From the NCBI RefSeq assembly GCF_000972845.2, contig NW_020853550.1, positions 434,001 through 498,000 of the forward strand: a DNA stretch of 64,000 nt, written 5' to 3'. Source of the stretch: Larimichthys crocea. Taxonomy: Eukaryota > Chordata > Actinopteri > Sciaenidae. The notes below the pieces were generated by a model, which ran no database searches, had not been told where the DNA came from, and saw only the letters and a program-made list of their open reading frames with translations. A program made the translations under genes and the position numbers. Positions 50,231 through 57,019 of the stretch are shown piece by piece. Numbering within the stretch: position 1 is the first letter of the stretch; the number at the start of each line of letters is the position of its first letter.

Positions 50231-52516
50231 CCTTTTGGCTCCTAAATCCAGCGAGCCTCTCTCTGTCCCGTCCCCTGATGCATGTCAGAGAAAACTGTTA
50301 GCAAGTAAATATGAAACAAAGGGCTCTGTTTTTAGGATCAGTGGGGGTGAGGCTGTCACTGCTGGCTGTTTTGTCAGCTGTCAGCTGAGCAGTGGTGGCA
50401 GCAAGTCTTTAAGTTTCTGTCCACGACAGCAACGCACTGCTTCGATTTACCCCAAACGGCTGCAGCACTGTAGGAGGCTTTCTCTGTGTTTGCACTGCAC
50501 AGTGCAGTATGTAGGTGTTTGATCCTCTTTCCACCTGGCATTAACATACAGGTACGTCATAGTCACATAGTATTAAGATATGGTTCATTGGGATGACAAA
50601 TAAAGCTGACATTAGAAGTAGCATACACTTACTTTATTTTGTAATTTTGTCCTTCTGGAAGCTCTGAAAGTTAAAACCTATTATAGCACGTTCTCAGAAC
50701 ATCATGCAGACAAGGTACATGGGCAGCACATCTGGAGGTCCCACGAGTCGACCATCACAAACTCTCAGCTCCTCTAAACATCGCTGATGTTAATTTGATT
50801 GTATTTAGCTCCGGTACTTTAGTATTTGACCTGGAGGATTCAAGTTTGCACATCACATTGTGTACGCTGCATTCTAGACTGTAACTGGCTCCAAACTAGT
50901 TGTGATGTAATAAATCTGCTGGTACATTCTCGTGTTAAACTGAGCTTTGAGGTGAGCACAAAGAAAGTTAAACTCTGCATGTACAGAGAGACTCCCAAGT
51001 AACAATATGCAAAAGACAATAGCTCATCATCATTGTCACCTGTCAGAGCATGATGGGATATCTCTGTGTACTACACTGTAGTCAACATTTTTAACACTTG
51101 GCTGAGGTGGAAACCTCAAAATGTGACAAACTTAGCAGATGAATCATGACATACATGAAGCACATGACTTAAACTTCTCTGGTGTTGGGAGGGATGAGGA
51201 AACTGAAACACTGTTTCAGTCCATTCTGCACGCAGCTTCAAACCCAAACCAAAGAGAGTTGCAGAAGCCTGCCAGACTTTGTTAACTGGCTCAGATTTGG
51301 TCTTTTTTTTTTTTGGTTTATGTGTTTCTACCATGAGTAAACAGGCTACATAGATAAAGGACCAGTAGGCTTTAGTGGCATGTAGCAGTGTAATTGCTGA
51401 TGTGTAGTTGTAGTGCAGTTGCCTCACACATCACACTCTTCTTCCTAGTGTGAAGGAGAACCTATGGTGGCTGTGAAATGCTGAAAAATGCCAAGGGCCC
51501 TCTCTAGTTAAGTTTGTCCTTTCTGGGCTGCTGTAGAAACATTGTGGTTCAAAATATTATACTTCATAAAGGAGGACTCCCTCTGTAGATATCCAAGGCT
51601 TATTCAGAAGTAACAAAAATGTAACTGAACCTGTGCACATCACAGTACATATTTACCCATGAAAGTAGAGTTATTTATATATACAGTATACCACAGTTAT
51701 GACCTGTCACCTCAATAGACGCCTATATTTTGTTTTATATTACATTCATGTATTTTAGCTACTACACCATTTCGCATCTCAGATTCTAATTATTGATTTT
51801 TCTTCATACATATGTTTGATCTGCTAGAGGGAGCCTGAGATGACACCAGGATCCAATTTATGCCCATTATAGCTTTATTGAATAATTGTGTTGATCAAGA
51901 GTAATATCTAGCTCTGCCTTTATCAATTTTATCTCCACCCTTCTACAAATTATCAGGATTAATGGGCTCAGCAAAGCCACCATTTGTTATCTTTGGATAA
52001 CAAGATAATTAAATTGATTATGTAAATCGCTGGATTTTAAAATTGAGTATCCCTGGCAGCTCTCCCTGCAGTTGATGGCTAACTTGAAGCTTCTAAAACT
52101 AAAGAAAATCAAAGTCATTTTTGTTCTCTAACAACATTTGGAGAGACGGAGGATAAATGGTCATTTTTACTCCAGGAAAGATAATCAGATCAGACACTGA
52201 AATGGTTTATTGAGTTTCAGCTCTGCCTTAATCAGGTTAAGACTGATTTACAGCATGTCACTTTCTTTCAGACGTTTGCTGGTTATAAACCCACAAAAGA
52301 CACAAAACAACAGGGCTACCCTCCTACAGCGTTTGTGTCTTTTCCCTGTAACTAAATGTACAGATTGATAAGCATGGTCTTGACTTTCTTCTCCACTCTT
52401 TCTTTCCTCCAGTTTGGTCGGACAGAAGTAATCGATAACACACTGAACCCCGACTTTGTGAGGAAGTTTGTCCTTGATTTCTTCTTTGAAGAGAAGCAGA
52501 ACCTTCGCTTTGATGT
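10983..52516 (+). CDS. cpne9: CPNE9-like copine, N-terminal four exons, partial
   Basis: Exons at 10983-11059, 25956-25996, 38506-38552 and 52413-52516 join in frame into the first 90 residues, with GT/AG at each junction. Copines are cytosolic proteins with two C2 domains and a C-terminal vWA domain that bind phospholipid membranes in a calcium-dependent way. The visible part is the start of C2[12 protein letters not shown] (residues 15-25), the calcium-loop motif [13 protein letters not shown] (27-39, with Asp30, Asp32 and Asp38), VVVLY (40-44) and [15 protein letters not shown] (56-70). Within the family, VVLY and [17 protein letters not shown] fit CPNE9 better than CPNE5 or CPNE8. The MTMR14-like neighbour upstream agrees. 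The start is chosen because it opens the conserved N-terminus and no in-frame exon lies above it. Later exons (rest of C2A, C2B, vWA) were not found before 64000 and should lie downstream. Confidence 0.88.
11689..11728 (+). repeat. (GT)n array
   Basis: Uninterrupted GT dinucleotides within CPNE9-like intron 1. Confidence 0.95.
12330..12508 (+). repeat. 'CAGTGTGT' family repeat, 5'-truncated copy
   Basis: The copy shares ttttatatctacagacgtgg, cagagtccatcatattgaac and the right end taatcttacacactggccct with the copies near 9030 and 39435. Its left half is missing or unrecognisable. Confidence 0.65.
13018..13332 (+). repeat. L2-like LINE/SINE 3' tail, plus orientation
   Basis: The order of hallmarks is the one seen in abundant fish retroelement tails: gcacggtggcctgacagcag, gtgtggagtctgcacgttct, gcgtgggttctctccgg, taactctaaattggctgtag, gtgaatgtgagtgtgaatgg, gctgggataggctccagccc, and a 3' end in atagatgga. 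I name the class (L2-like) from memory of this motif chain. A partial copy of the 'gctgggataggctcc' block also occurs at about 12990. Confidence 0.75.
13659..14440. mobile_element. hAT-like non-autonomous element with GATCCGATACC-type ends
   Basis: The left end (gtggcgtggtattgatccga) and the inverse of the right end (gtggtgggtggatcgatcca) are related imperfect inverted repeats. Both lead into 'tatcgatccgatacc'-type subterminal sequence, a signature I associate with fish hAT elements. No clear target duplication was found. The centre is AT-rich and non-coding and contains a perfect tandem duplication. Confidence 0.55.
14040..14121 (+). repeat. Perfect 41-bp tandem duplication
   Basis: The units 14040-14080 and 14081-14121 are identical by eye (tttggttacaggtttttgtt... 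to ...caaattaac). Identity between the units implies a recent event inside the older element. Confidence 0.9.
14460..18600. other. Intronic stretch without recognised genes
   Basis: Several open frames of 60-115 codons occur on both strands, but none has splice context or a motif I recognise. A short palindrome-like pair (ggttgccaatggcaacc) occurs near 17115. Confidence 0.5.
14488..14510 (+). repeat. (CAG)n short array
   Basis: About seven CAG units in non-coding intron sequence. Confidence 0.9.
18635..18668 (+). repeat. (GA)n array with adjoining tRNA-like repeat scrap
   Basis: Pure GA dinucleotides are followed at 18685-18770 by sequence resembling a retroelement fragment (gaatcaaacctgggtcgctg). 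The fragment resembles the B-box area of tRNA-derived repeats but no tRNA fold is present. Confidence 0.7.
19434..20142. mobile_element. hAT-like non-autonomous element (TAGAGATGTTCCGAT ends)
   Basis: The left end TAGAGATGTTCCGATCC and the inverse of the right end (TAGAGTTGTTCTGATTCC) form terminal inverted repeats. Candidate 8-bp flanks are gttgccgc (19426-19433) and gttgcagt (20143-20150), which agree at six of eight positions and look like a decayed hAT target duplication. Subterminal sequence holds several 'ccgatacc/ggtatcgg' words. About 709 bp, with no transposase reading frame. Confidence 0.7.
20150..24790. other. Intronic stretch without recognised genes
   Basis: AT-rich sequence with a G homopolymer near 21560 and short TA tracts near 23380 and 24345. 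I see no supported coding or RNA gene. Confidence 0.5.
24800..25065 (-). repeat. tRNA-type fish SINE, minus orientation
   Basis: Hallmarks on the plus strand are ggactgtacttatatagcac, ctttctagtctt, cacattcacccatatacac and ggggttcggtatattatcca, ending in agccagggatt. Together they are the inverse of a common fish SINE ending '...agactagaaaggcgctatataagtacagtcc'. The copy is moderately diverged. Confidence 0.7.
25135..25265 (+). repeat. Dispersed repeat, copy of the one at 1-215
   Basis: tctccataaaatatgatcc followed by tttttcaccaaaattagtga parallels 51-95 of the window, with a further shared block (acagacactgttcacctgat). The class is unknown. Confidence 0.5.
25534..25797 (+). repeat. tRNA-type fish SINE, plus orientation
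   Basis: It opens with gtgcctgtggctcagg, an A-box-like tRNA-derived start, then ggtttgattcctggctcctg (B-box-like), gagcaagatactagaccctg and a diverged tail (cagaaaggtgtaataagtac). It is the same family as the copy at 24800 but opposite in direction, and it ends about 160 bases before CPNE9-like exon 2. Confidence 0.7.
25956..25996 (+). CDS. cpne9: CPNE9-like coding exon 2 (41 nt)
   Basis: A good polypyrimidine tract (ttccttctgttgcag) precedes 25956 and gtaact follows 25996. The first A completes Arg26. The exon then encodes [13 protein letters not shown], the first calcium-binding loop of C2A, and ends in the first base of a Val codon. Its small size between two introns of more than 12 kb is typical of vertebrate copines. 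Confidence 0.95.
26475..26526 (+). repeat. (GT)n array
   Basis: GT dinucleotides with a single AT interruption near 26511, in intron 2. Confidence 0.95.
27180..27335 (-). repeat. L2-like tail fragment, minus orientation
   Basis: The block ccttcttgctatgaggcgac, then agtgctaaccattgcaccat, is the inverse of the 'gcacggtggtgcagtggttagcactgtcgcctcacagcaag' start of the L2-like tail. A partly duplicated 'ggaatcaaacctcg' lies beside it. The fragment is short and rearranged. Confidence 0.55.
28329..28570. repeat. Two diverged ~111-bp tandem units
   Basis: The words 'gaacttaataa(ctg/ag)tca', 'agtatggt(c/g)aa', 'gctttt(t/a)gg' and 'aagtt(a/g)a(g/t)ccaac' recur with a spacing of about 111 bases. They lie subterminally within the candidate element at 28262-31266. 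Many fish DNA transposons carry subterminal repeats of this sort. Confidence 0.6.
28676..29066 (-). pseudogene. SAMD3-like terminal exon
   Basis: The acceptor is probably the AG ending at about 29067 (tttgag on the minus strand), which keeps phase 0 and gives [13 protein letters not shown] at the start. The conserved core is [20 protein letters not shown] to [11 protein letters not shown]. The tail after it is Cys- and Ser-rich and does not match the family's expected '.YP..L..TFE..QK.F' stretch, so a frameshift or a replaced end is likely. Confidence 0.6.
29240..29332 (-). pseudogene. SAMD3-like exon ([17 protein letters not shown] segment)
   Basis: The acceptor is tgaatcag and the donor gtaagt on the minus strand, giving 31 codons in phase 0. 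It fits the family segment '...RRE.AL..L..YL.E....L...Y', between the ICEEF exon and the final exon. Clean splice sites suggest transcription was possible recently. Confidence 0.65.
29508..29663 (-). pseudogene. SAMD3-like exon (ICEEFKRI segment)
   Basis: Read on the minus strand, tgccctgcag lies just before 29663 and a gtataa donor follows 29508, giving 52 codons in phase 0. The frame also runs upstream through the acceptor (SYWCALQ before ICEEF), which resembles the family's 'RWPALFFESQICEEF' with four residues missing. The exon may therefore be longer than drawn. Confidence 0.6.
30395..30412. repeat. 18-bp perfect GC palindrome
   Basis: GCCCCCGCCGGCGGGGGC is self-complementary and sits in a GC island (30391-30425) surrounded by AT-rich DNA. 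It lies within the intron-like gap of the SAMD3-like unit. Confidence 0.9.
30901..31010 (-). promoter_or_regulatory. Possible 5' exon and CpG-rich promoter region of the SAMD3-like unit
   Basis: On the minus strand, ttaataagagttggaag is followed by a strong gtaagt donor at 30900-30895. Sequence on both sides (30700-30820 and 30950-31015) is richer in CG than surrounding intron DNA. No start codon joins it in frame to the ICEEF exon, so it is most likely an untranslated first exon whose partner exons were deleted. Confidence 0.4.
33281..33640 (+). repeat. Fish 'TTTAGCAGACGCTTTTATCC' interspersed repeat
   Basis: tgcatttagcagacgctttt followed by atccaaagcgacttacagag is a very common teleost repeat motif. 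The later words (aaacagaaaggtttttacaa, ggtcattccaccatttgggg, tgagcggagcgtaacgccct) continue the same consensus. The first ~30 bases are duplicated (33281-33304 and 33305-33327). The element class is not certain. Confidence 0.75.
33640..35320. other. Intronic stretch with unassigned open frames
   Basis: An open frame at 33871-34101 (+) begins with a hydrophobic run resembling a signal peptide and contains several Cys. One at 34280-34573 (-) is also Cys-containing. Neither matches a family I know, and neither has splice support. This may be the remains of a retroelement or chance. Confidence 0.3.
35329..35560 (+). repeat. TTAAAGGGTAACTC-type repeat fragment
   Basis: cttaaagggtaactctggta followed by ttttttaacctggacctta resembles a common fish short DNA repeat that starts at a TTAA. 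No matching inverted right end was found, so this is a truncated copy. Confidence 0.5.
35915..35988 (+). repeat. (CA)n array
   Basis: Long CA dinucleotide run with one CG interruption near 35962. Confidence 0.95.
36371..36846 (+). repeat. ~475-bp polypurine (GGA/GAA-rich) tract
   Basis: The plus strand is almost entirely A and G across this stretch, with only scattered T or C. Open frames inside it translate to Ser/Pro/Leu or Arg/Gly/Lys-rich low-complexity peptides and are artefacts. Such tracts can adopt triplex (H-DNA) structure. Confidence 0.9.
37126..37176 (+). repeat. (GT)n array
   Basis: Uninterrupted GT dinucleotides in intron 2. Confidence 0.95.
37325..37470 (-). repeat. tRNA-type fish SINE, minus orientation, internally deleted
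   Basis: gactgtacttatataacacc, ctttctagtctttcgaccac and cgacccgctctacctcctga match the two ends of the SINE family at 24800 and 25534. The middle third is missing. Confidence 0.7.
38506..38552 (+). CDS. cpne9: CPNE9-like coding exon 3 (47 nt)
   Basis: The acceptor tttctcttctcag lies before 38506 and the donor gtgagt after 38552. The exon reads [16 protein letters not shown], starting with the Val codon split across the intron, and ends in phase 0. The residues correspond to the copine 'VVLYTQ...EWRE' segment. Confidence 0.92.
38700..38775. repeat. AT-rich (TA)n hairpin-prone tract
   Basis: ggatatattatatatatcc is nearly self-complementary and is followed by a (TA)n run. It lies about 150 bases after CPNE9-like exon 3. 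Confidence 0.75.
39435..39757 (+). repeat. 'CAGTGTGT' family repeat, most complete copy
   Basis: Shared blocks are agcagaaattaaatatagta, gagtcctttatatctacagg, ccaccatgtacagtagccca and the right end attaaatcctacacactgct. It covers the middle and right end of the family better than the other copies. Confidence 0.7.
40582..40622 (+). repeat. (CA)n array
   Basis: Uninterrupted CA dinucleotides in intron 3. Confidence 0.95.
43480..43570 (+). repeat. Possible interspersed repeat scrap
   Basis: cctgaggcgtatgcaaacta, then agcagctgatcagggcctct and gaggcccccgaacaa, recall a common animal repeat motif ('gcctaggcataggcaaactaggcagctgcctagggcccc'). The match is short and the class unknown. Confidence 0.35.
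44237..44400 (+). pseudogene. Possible hAT transposase remnant
   Basis: One frame reads [20 protein letters not shown]. The hAT/ZBED transposase family carries a conserved 'A.(L/F)LDPRFK' segment, here with Leu in place of Pro. No RNase H-like catalytic residues or other hAT blocks could be seen nearby, so this may be chance. Confidence 0.25.
45235..45311 (+). repeat. (GT)n array
   Basis: About 38 GT units with one AT interruption near 45255, in intron 3. Confidence 0.95.
48612..48760 (+). repeat. L2-like tail fragment, plus orientation
   Basis: cccaaagaccaaagacatgc, gtgctctaaattgctgtgat and gctccagtcacccatgacct follow the order of the L2-like tail consensus, heavily diverged. Confidence 0.5.
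49404..49812. mobile_element. ~409-bp TTAA-flanked MITE
   Basis: The left end TTAAAGGAATAGTTCGTGTA then TTTTGAAGTGGGGTT pairs with the inverse of the right end, TTAAAGCGATGGTTTTGGTA then TTTTGAAGTGGAGTT. Both ends sit on TTAA, the target used by piggyBac- and Kolobok-type transposases. The interior is non-coding. I recognise 'gtattttgaagtggggtt' as a frequent fish repeat end. Confidence 0.8.
50187..50227 (+). repeat. (CA)n array
   Basis: Uninterrupted CA dinucleotides in intron 3. Confidence 0.95.
51435..51625 (-). repeat. 'CAGTGTGT' family repeat, minus orientation, partial
   Basis: The inverse of this stretch contains the family words ccttggatatctacagaggg, gaaccacaatgtttctacag and agcccagaaaggacaaac, then a 'cacagccaccataggttctc' segment. 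Both terminal ends are missing. Confidence 0.65.
52413..52516 (+). CDS. cpne9: CPNE9-like coding exon 4
   Basis: A pyrimidine-rich acceptor ending cctccag precedes 52413 and gtaagt starts at 52517. The peptide is [15 protein letters not shown] followed by [20 protein letters not shown], one of the most conserved copine segments. The exon ends in phase 2 inside the Val codon, so a further exon must begin with one completing base. Confidence 0.95.
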
Positions 52517-55298
52517 GTAAGTGGGAACATCTACGCCTTTTCCCTCAACAGCACCGCTGTTTCTTTCCTTTGTTATACCAGGGAACGACTTCAATCAAAC
52601 CTCCTCATATTTTGGCCTGCTGACTCATACCCACTAGGTTTATAAGCCTCCAGTTAAAGCTGATTACCATAAAAGCATTTTGACTGGATGACACTCATCA
52701 AAATGTTGTAAATCAGCAGTATTGAACAGAATGTTACAAAATTTCTGCATCTTTTCCGGTTGCCATGGGGAAAACATGGAGGTTAGACGGAGAAAATTAA
52801 GTGAATGCTGAAAACTGTACCCTCAAGATGCTTTATCCTGTAAAGACACATTTCTATGTTTTGACACTGTCATTATGAGACAGCCTCTTTTTTTAGACTT
52901 TCTAGCACAGATGAAATTTCTATCCATTCCCAAAACTTTGGTTTGTAAAAATGCCTTTTATTAGCTGTTTAATATAATAACTGTGAATAATTTATGGGTC
53001 AAAGAGAAGATGGAACACATATCCATGCTGCTGTCCTTCAGTGGTTAAAAATGGCTCTGACCCATCCACCCAGTGAGTGACATCAGTCCTTATCAAACCC
53101 ACAATAACAACACTGGGCTGGGAGGCGATTTTAGTATTAAACCATTAGTTTGTTTTATTTCCTTTCCTGTCTCTTAGCATCTGGTGCTATTGCTCCGTTA
53201 TAGGTCTAAGGTCTCAGTCCTGATCATTTCACACAGTCCGCTGTAACTAACCAGATGAGTCTTGTGTTTAACTCATGGAAAAAGTTTGATCTATTCGGTC
53301 CAATAAAATTCAAACTCAAAATGATGCCTCAGTGTGGCTCCATAAGAAAGTAAATCATGCTATCATCAGAAAGAAGTAAATCATGTTATCCACATGACCC
53401 ATCCCAACTTTAAAAGAAACTTTATCATTGTACCGATTATACACAGCTATAACCACAGGCACAATTTAGTGTAAAATAATCTAATGTCAGCATTTATTTT
53501 GTCTTTAGTTTACTACGGAAATCCTGCAGCCTCTCAGACATATTGTGACTTTTGTGGATGTGAATCGGGTCAGGGGAAATAAACAATCACAGCTTGCCCT
53601 TCCCTCATTACTACACTGCCCTTCAGCAAGGTAATTAAACCCTCGCTGGTATAACAGTCTCGGATAAAAAATATGATTCTCTGGAGGCAGACATCTGAAT
53701 GCAGAATCACTGCTGAAATGTAAATAATTGTTTCTTTATCAAAGGTCAACACATCCACCACTGGTTCCTCCATGGTTCTTACAGTTTGAAATAGCCTGCT
53801 GACAAACAGTGATGATTCAGTCTTACTGTTCAAAGTGGACTGAGCATATCACCAGTTAAGCATTTCACAGTATAAACTCAGCATTTTATAATCTTTTTAT
53901 GTTTGTCACAATCTATTTTTTCTCTGAATCTGTTCATTATTTATCTCAGAATAGTTTTGTTTGGTTCAAACATGTTCTGAAGTATTTATGAGGAGAATTA
54001 AGAGGGAAATTTACTTTTAGATTCTGCAAATGAGCACAACAAGCTCTACTGCATGTTGAGGCCATGCTAATCCCAGATGATTCAAAGAAAGGAGAACAGC
54101 GTTGTTGCTGCTGTCTATTTACAGATCTGCTGCCGATCCATCTCAAAAACTGAAGTCACTCACAGAGGAGACTGCAGGTAGAAAACTTTTACCGCATCCA
54201 TTCTTTTCATAGAGGGAGATCGATGCTACAGCAGAGTCTTCGGTGGACAGACCTAGCATGGGGTCAGGTACAAGAAGAGGCCAAAGAGTCTATTACATCC
54301 CTCCTATTGATCATGTCTGCTCCTCACCTCTCTGTCCATCACTGTGGAGTCAATAACTGTGAACATCAACAGCACTAGACTGTGACATTGATTGAACTAA
54401 TCCCAATCCTTGGTCAGTAACAAAAGGAGCTGCAGTTTGAATTGACATGTTTGTTAGACCCTAAATGTCATTTCAGTAGACATTCTACATTTGTGTCCAA
54501 TGAAGACAGGTGACAGTGAAGTGAAGTGTCCCACACATCAAATGTCCCATTTCTGCTCATCAGAAGGTAACTAAGCAACGATGTAGGCAAAATCAGTTCT
54601 ATAAAAAACACATTTCATTTATGACTTTTTACATTTTTTATCTTCAACAAATCCCATGTAAAGACTGAGCTTTACTGGATCTATTAACAAGTGTTGTTTG
54701 TGTATCCTCAGCCTGATACATCGTCTACCTCTGTGCCACAGAGCTCGATTGTTGTCCAAAAGGCATTAAAAATACATCAGTGAGCCACCCTGTAGCACTG
54801 CGTGACATGTTCCTTCATTACCATGAACACACACGTTTATTGTGACTCAGTCCTACACACACACACGTCCAGATGCAACAGATTCTCACTAGAGAACCAA
54901 ATGGGGATTAATGTGCAGCTGAACGTAGTCCTCAAAAAATGAACTATTTCCTCCTAATTGGAGTTTGCTATAAATACTGTACTGTACTCAGAACACACTG
55001 ATCCTTGAAGGATGTCCCAATCAAATGTTTCAAACCCTGATCCTGATCTGAGTCTTTTAATATTGTCTCTAATACTTATATTGACACAGCAGCAGGTGAC
55101 CTGCTGTGACATTTGCACACAATGATAGCTTAAATTATTGATATGATATGAAGCTGATCTAAAAGGTTCTGACGCCGATGAATCCTGATGTCATGCGATA
55201 GAGAGAAGGCACATCAGTCTGTTGGAGTTACTGGAACAACAACAACTCTCTGATTGGACAGAGTGGAGGCTTTGCCCTCACAAAAGATCTTTGGCTGT

Positions 55299-55367
<69 letters not shown>

Positions 55368-55402
55368 CACACACACACACGCACGCACACACACACACAC
55401 AG
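55299..55402 (+). repeat. (CA)n array, ~100 bp
   Basis: The longest dinucleotide array in the window, with CG interruptions near 55360 and 55381-55385. Long frames through it encode only Thr-His or Val-Cys repeats and are not genes. Confidence 0.95.
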
Positions 55403-55719
55403 AGCAACAGACAAGTTAGTGGCAAAGAAGAGTTGCAACATTAGTAGCCCTGTTTCCATACACATGTACATCAGCCCAGTTAGGCAGGGATTCTCATCTC
55501 CATTACAACGTGCTGCATACTTCTTCGAAAGTGTGTCTTTAACTGGTGATGAGTCTTGAATCAATGACTTTAAAAGCAGTTATCTCTTTAGCACTGTTTG
55601 CTATTGCACTGTGCAACGGTTGTTGGCAGCCAGCTACTCATCGCCATGCATTTTCAGGCTGTCGTTTAAAGGATTTCAAGAGAATGGCAACTGAAGAAAC
55701 AAATATTGTGCTTGTATAT

Positions 55720-56115
55720 CATTGAATTCATCGATGGAAATTTTCTATACAATTCAAATACATAAGTGCCATCCATTTAAATTACATAGTTTTGATATAA
55801 ATTAACTTATAAACTTAATGTGAAGCAAGTATTATGATTTATGTAATAGTACTAATAAACTCAATGTGCTTCCACTACACAGTAGTGTAGTAGTAACCAG
55901 GTTTATGCATTCAGTATTAATAAAGCCAATGTGTTTGCTCAAACCCAACAGAGAAAATATCAGTCAGTCTTATTACTTGCTTCACTTTAAGCTTGTTAGT
56001 TGATTTATTAATAATTTAATAATTTATATTAAACCTATGTAATTGAATTGAAATGGATGGAAATTTTCTATGCAATTGAAATACACAAATGACCTAAATA
56101 TTTTTTTGAGTGTAC
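55720..56115. repeat. AT-rich repeat with ~45-bp direct copies at both ends
   Basis: attgaattcatcgatggaaa, then ttttctatacaattcaaata (55722 on), recurs as attgaattgaaatggatgga, then aattttctatgcaattgaaa, at about 56047. The stretch ends in tttttttgagtgtac, a motif frequent at ends of short fish DNA elements. The left end is not defined. Confidence 0.5.
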
Positions 56116-56967
56116 TTTATTCAGGACATCTTGACATAAAAATATGTATTTGTGACTCATTACATTTTCATTGAGTTCTGGACTGAACCAACCAACCAAC
56201 CAATGCCAGCCTTACTGTTAAATGTTCAATGTTTAATTAAGTTAAATGGACACACACATTGACCAAAGTACCACATCACTGTAAGTCAGGCTTTTTAAAG
56301 CAATTCTTAATTGGAAAGGGAGTCATCTATCTGTAATCGACCAATGATCTTTGAGAAAGAGAACAAAAATAAATCCATTCAGTCTTCAAACTTTTATTCA
56401 TATCACAAATTGTATTGGAACATAAAGACAAGTATTAGAGCAGTGGAGAAGCCTCAGCTTAGTGTTAAGGCCCGGTTACAGCTCATTTAAAACCACAACG
56501 GTCTACTGTAAAATCAATTCATTTCAATAGAATTCCTGTGATCGGTGGATTTACTGACAGGGCCTATTCTCTGATACTGAATGATGAGACAGGTTTGAAT
56601 GATACCACACTGGGGAAATTCACTACCACTAATATTAGAAGAAAAATGGACTTCATCCATGTCACTATCACCAGTTTAGGGCTGCTGTGAGAACCGTAAA
56701 GCCTTAGAGTGACACACAAACTGTATAGCTGTAGCATTCCCAGAGCTCTAAATGTTAAATGAGGAAAAAGAATGAGATGGAAACTAATTCACAAGTCAGA
56801 AAATCAATTGCAGTGTTCTGCCTGAATGAGAGTCCAAGTTTTTTAATGGCTTTGAGTGTTGAGTTTGAATCTTCTTCCCTTGGGACAGCAGCTGCCCCGC
56901 TTAGTGAGGAGTCTTAATCTCCTGACAAAGTAAATCATTAATTTTGAATTATTAAGTAGTGCAAAAT

Positions 56968-56970
<3 letters not shown>

Positions 56971-57011
<41 letters not shown>
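56971..57011 (+). repeat. (CA)n array
   Basis: Uninterrupted CA dinucleotides in intron 4. Confidence 0.95.
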
Positions 57012-57013
<2 letters not shown>

Positions 57014-57019
57014 TTCAAA

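Larger units (their letters stand above)
38553..52412 (+). other. CPNE9-like intron 3 (13.9 kb)
   Basis: This intron contains a 'CAGTGTGT' repeat, a possible hAT remnant, an L2-like fragment, a TTAA-flanked MITE, an inverted 'CAGTGTGT' copy and three CA/GT arrays. Outside these, including 40700-43480 and 44450-48600, I see no supported feature. Confidence 0.85.

Noticed and set aside
55214..55564. Long open frames on both strands through the CA array
   Set aside because: They consist of Thr-His or Cys-Val repeats produced by the microsatellite and have no flanking coding signal.
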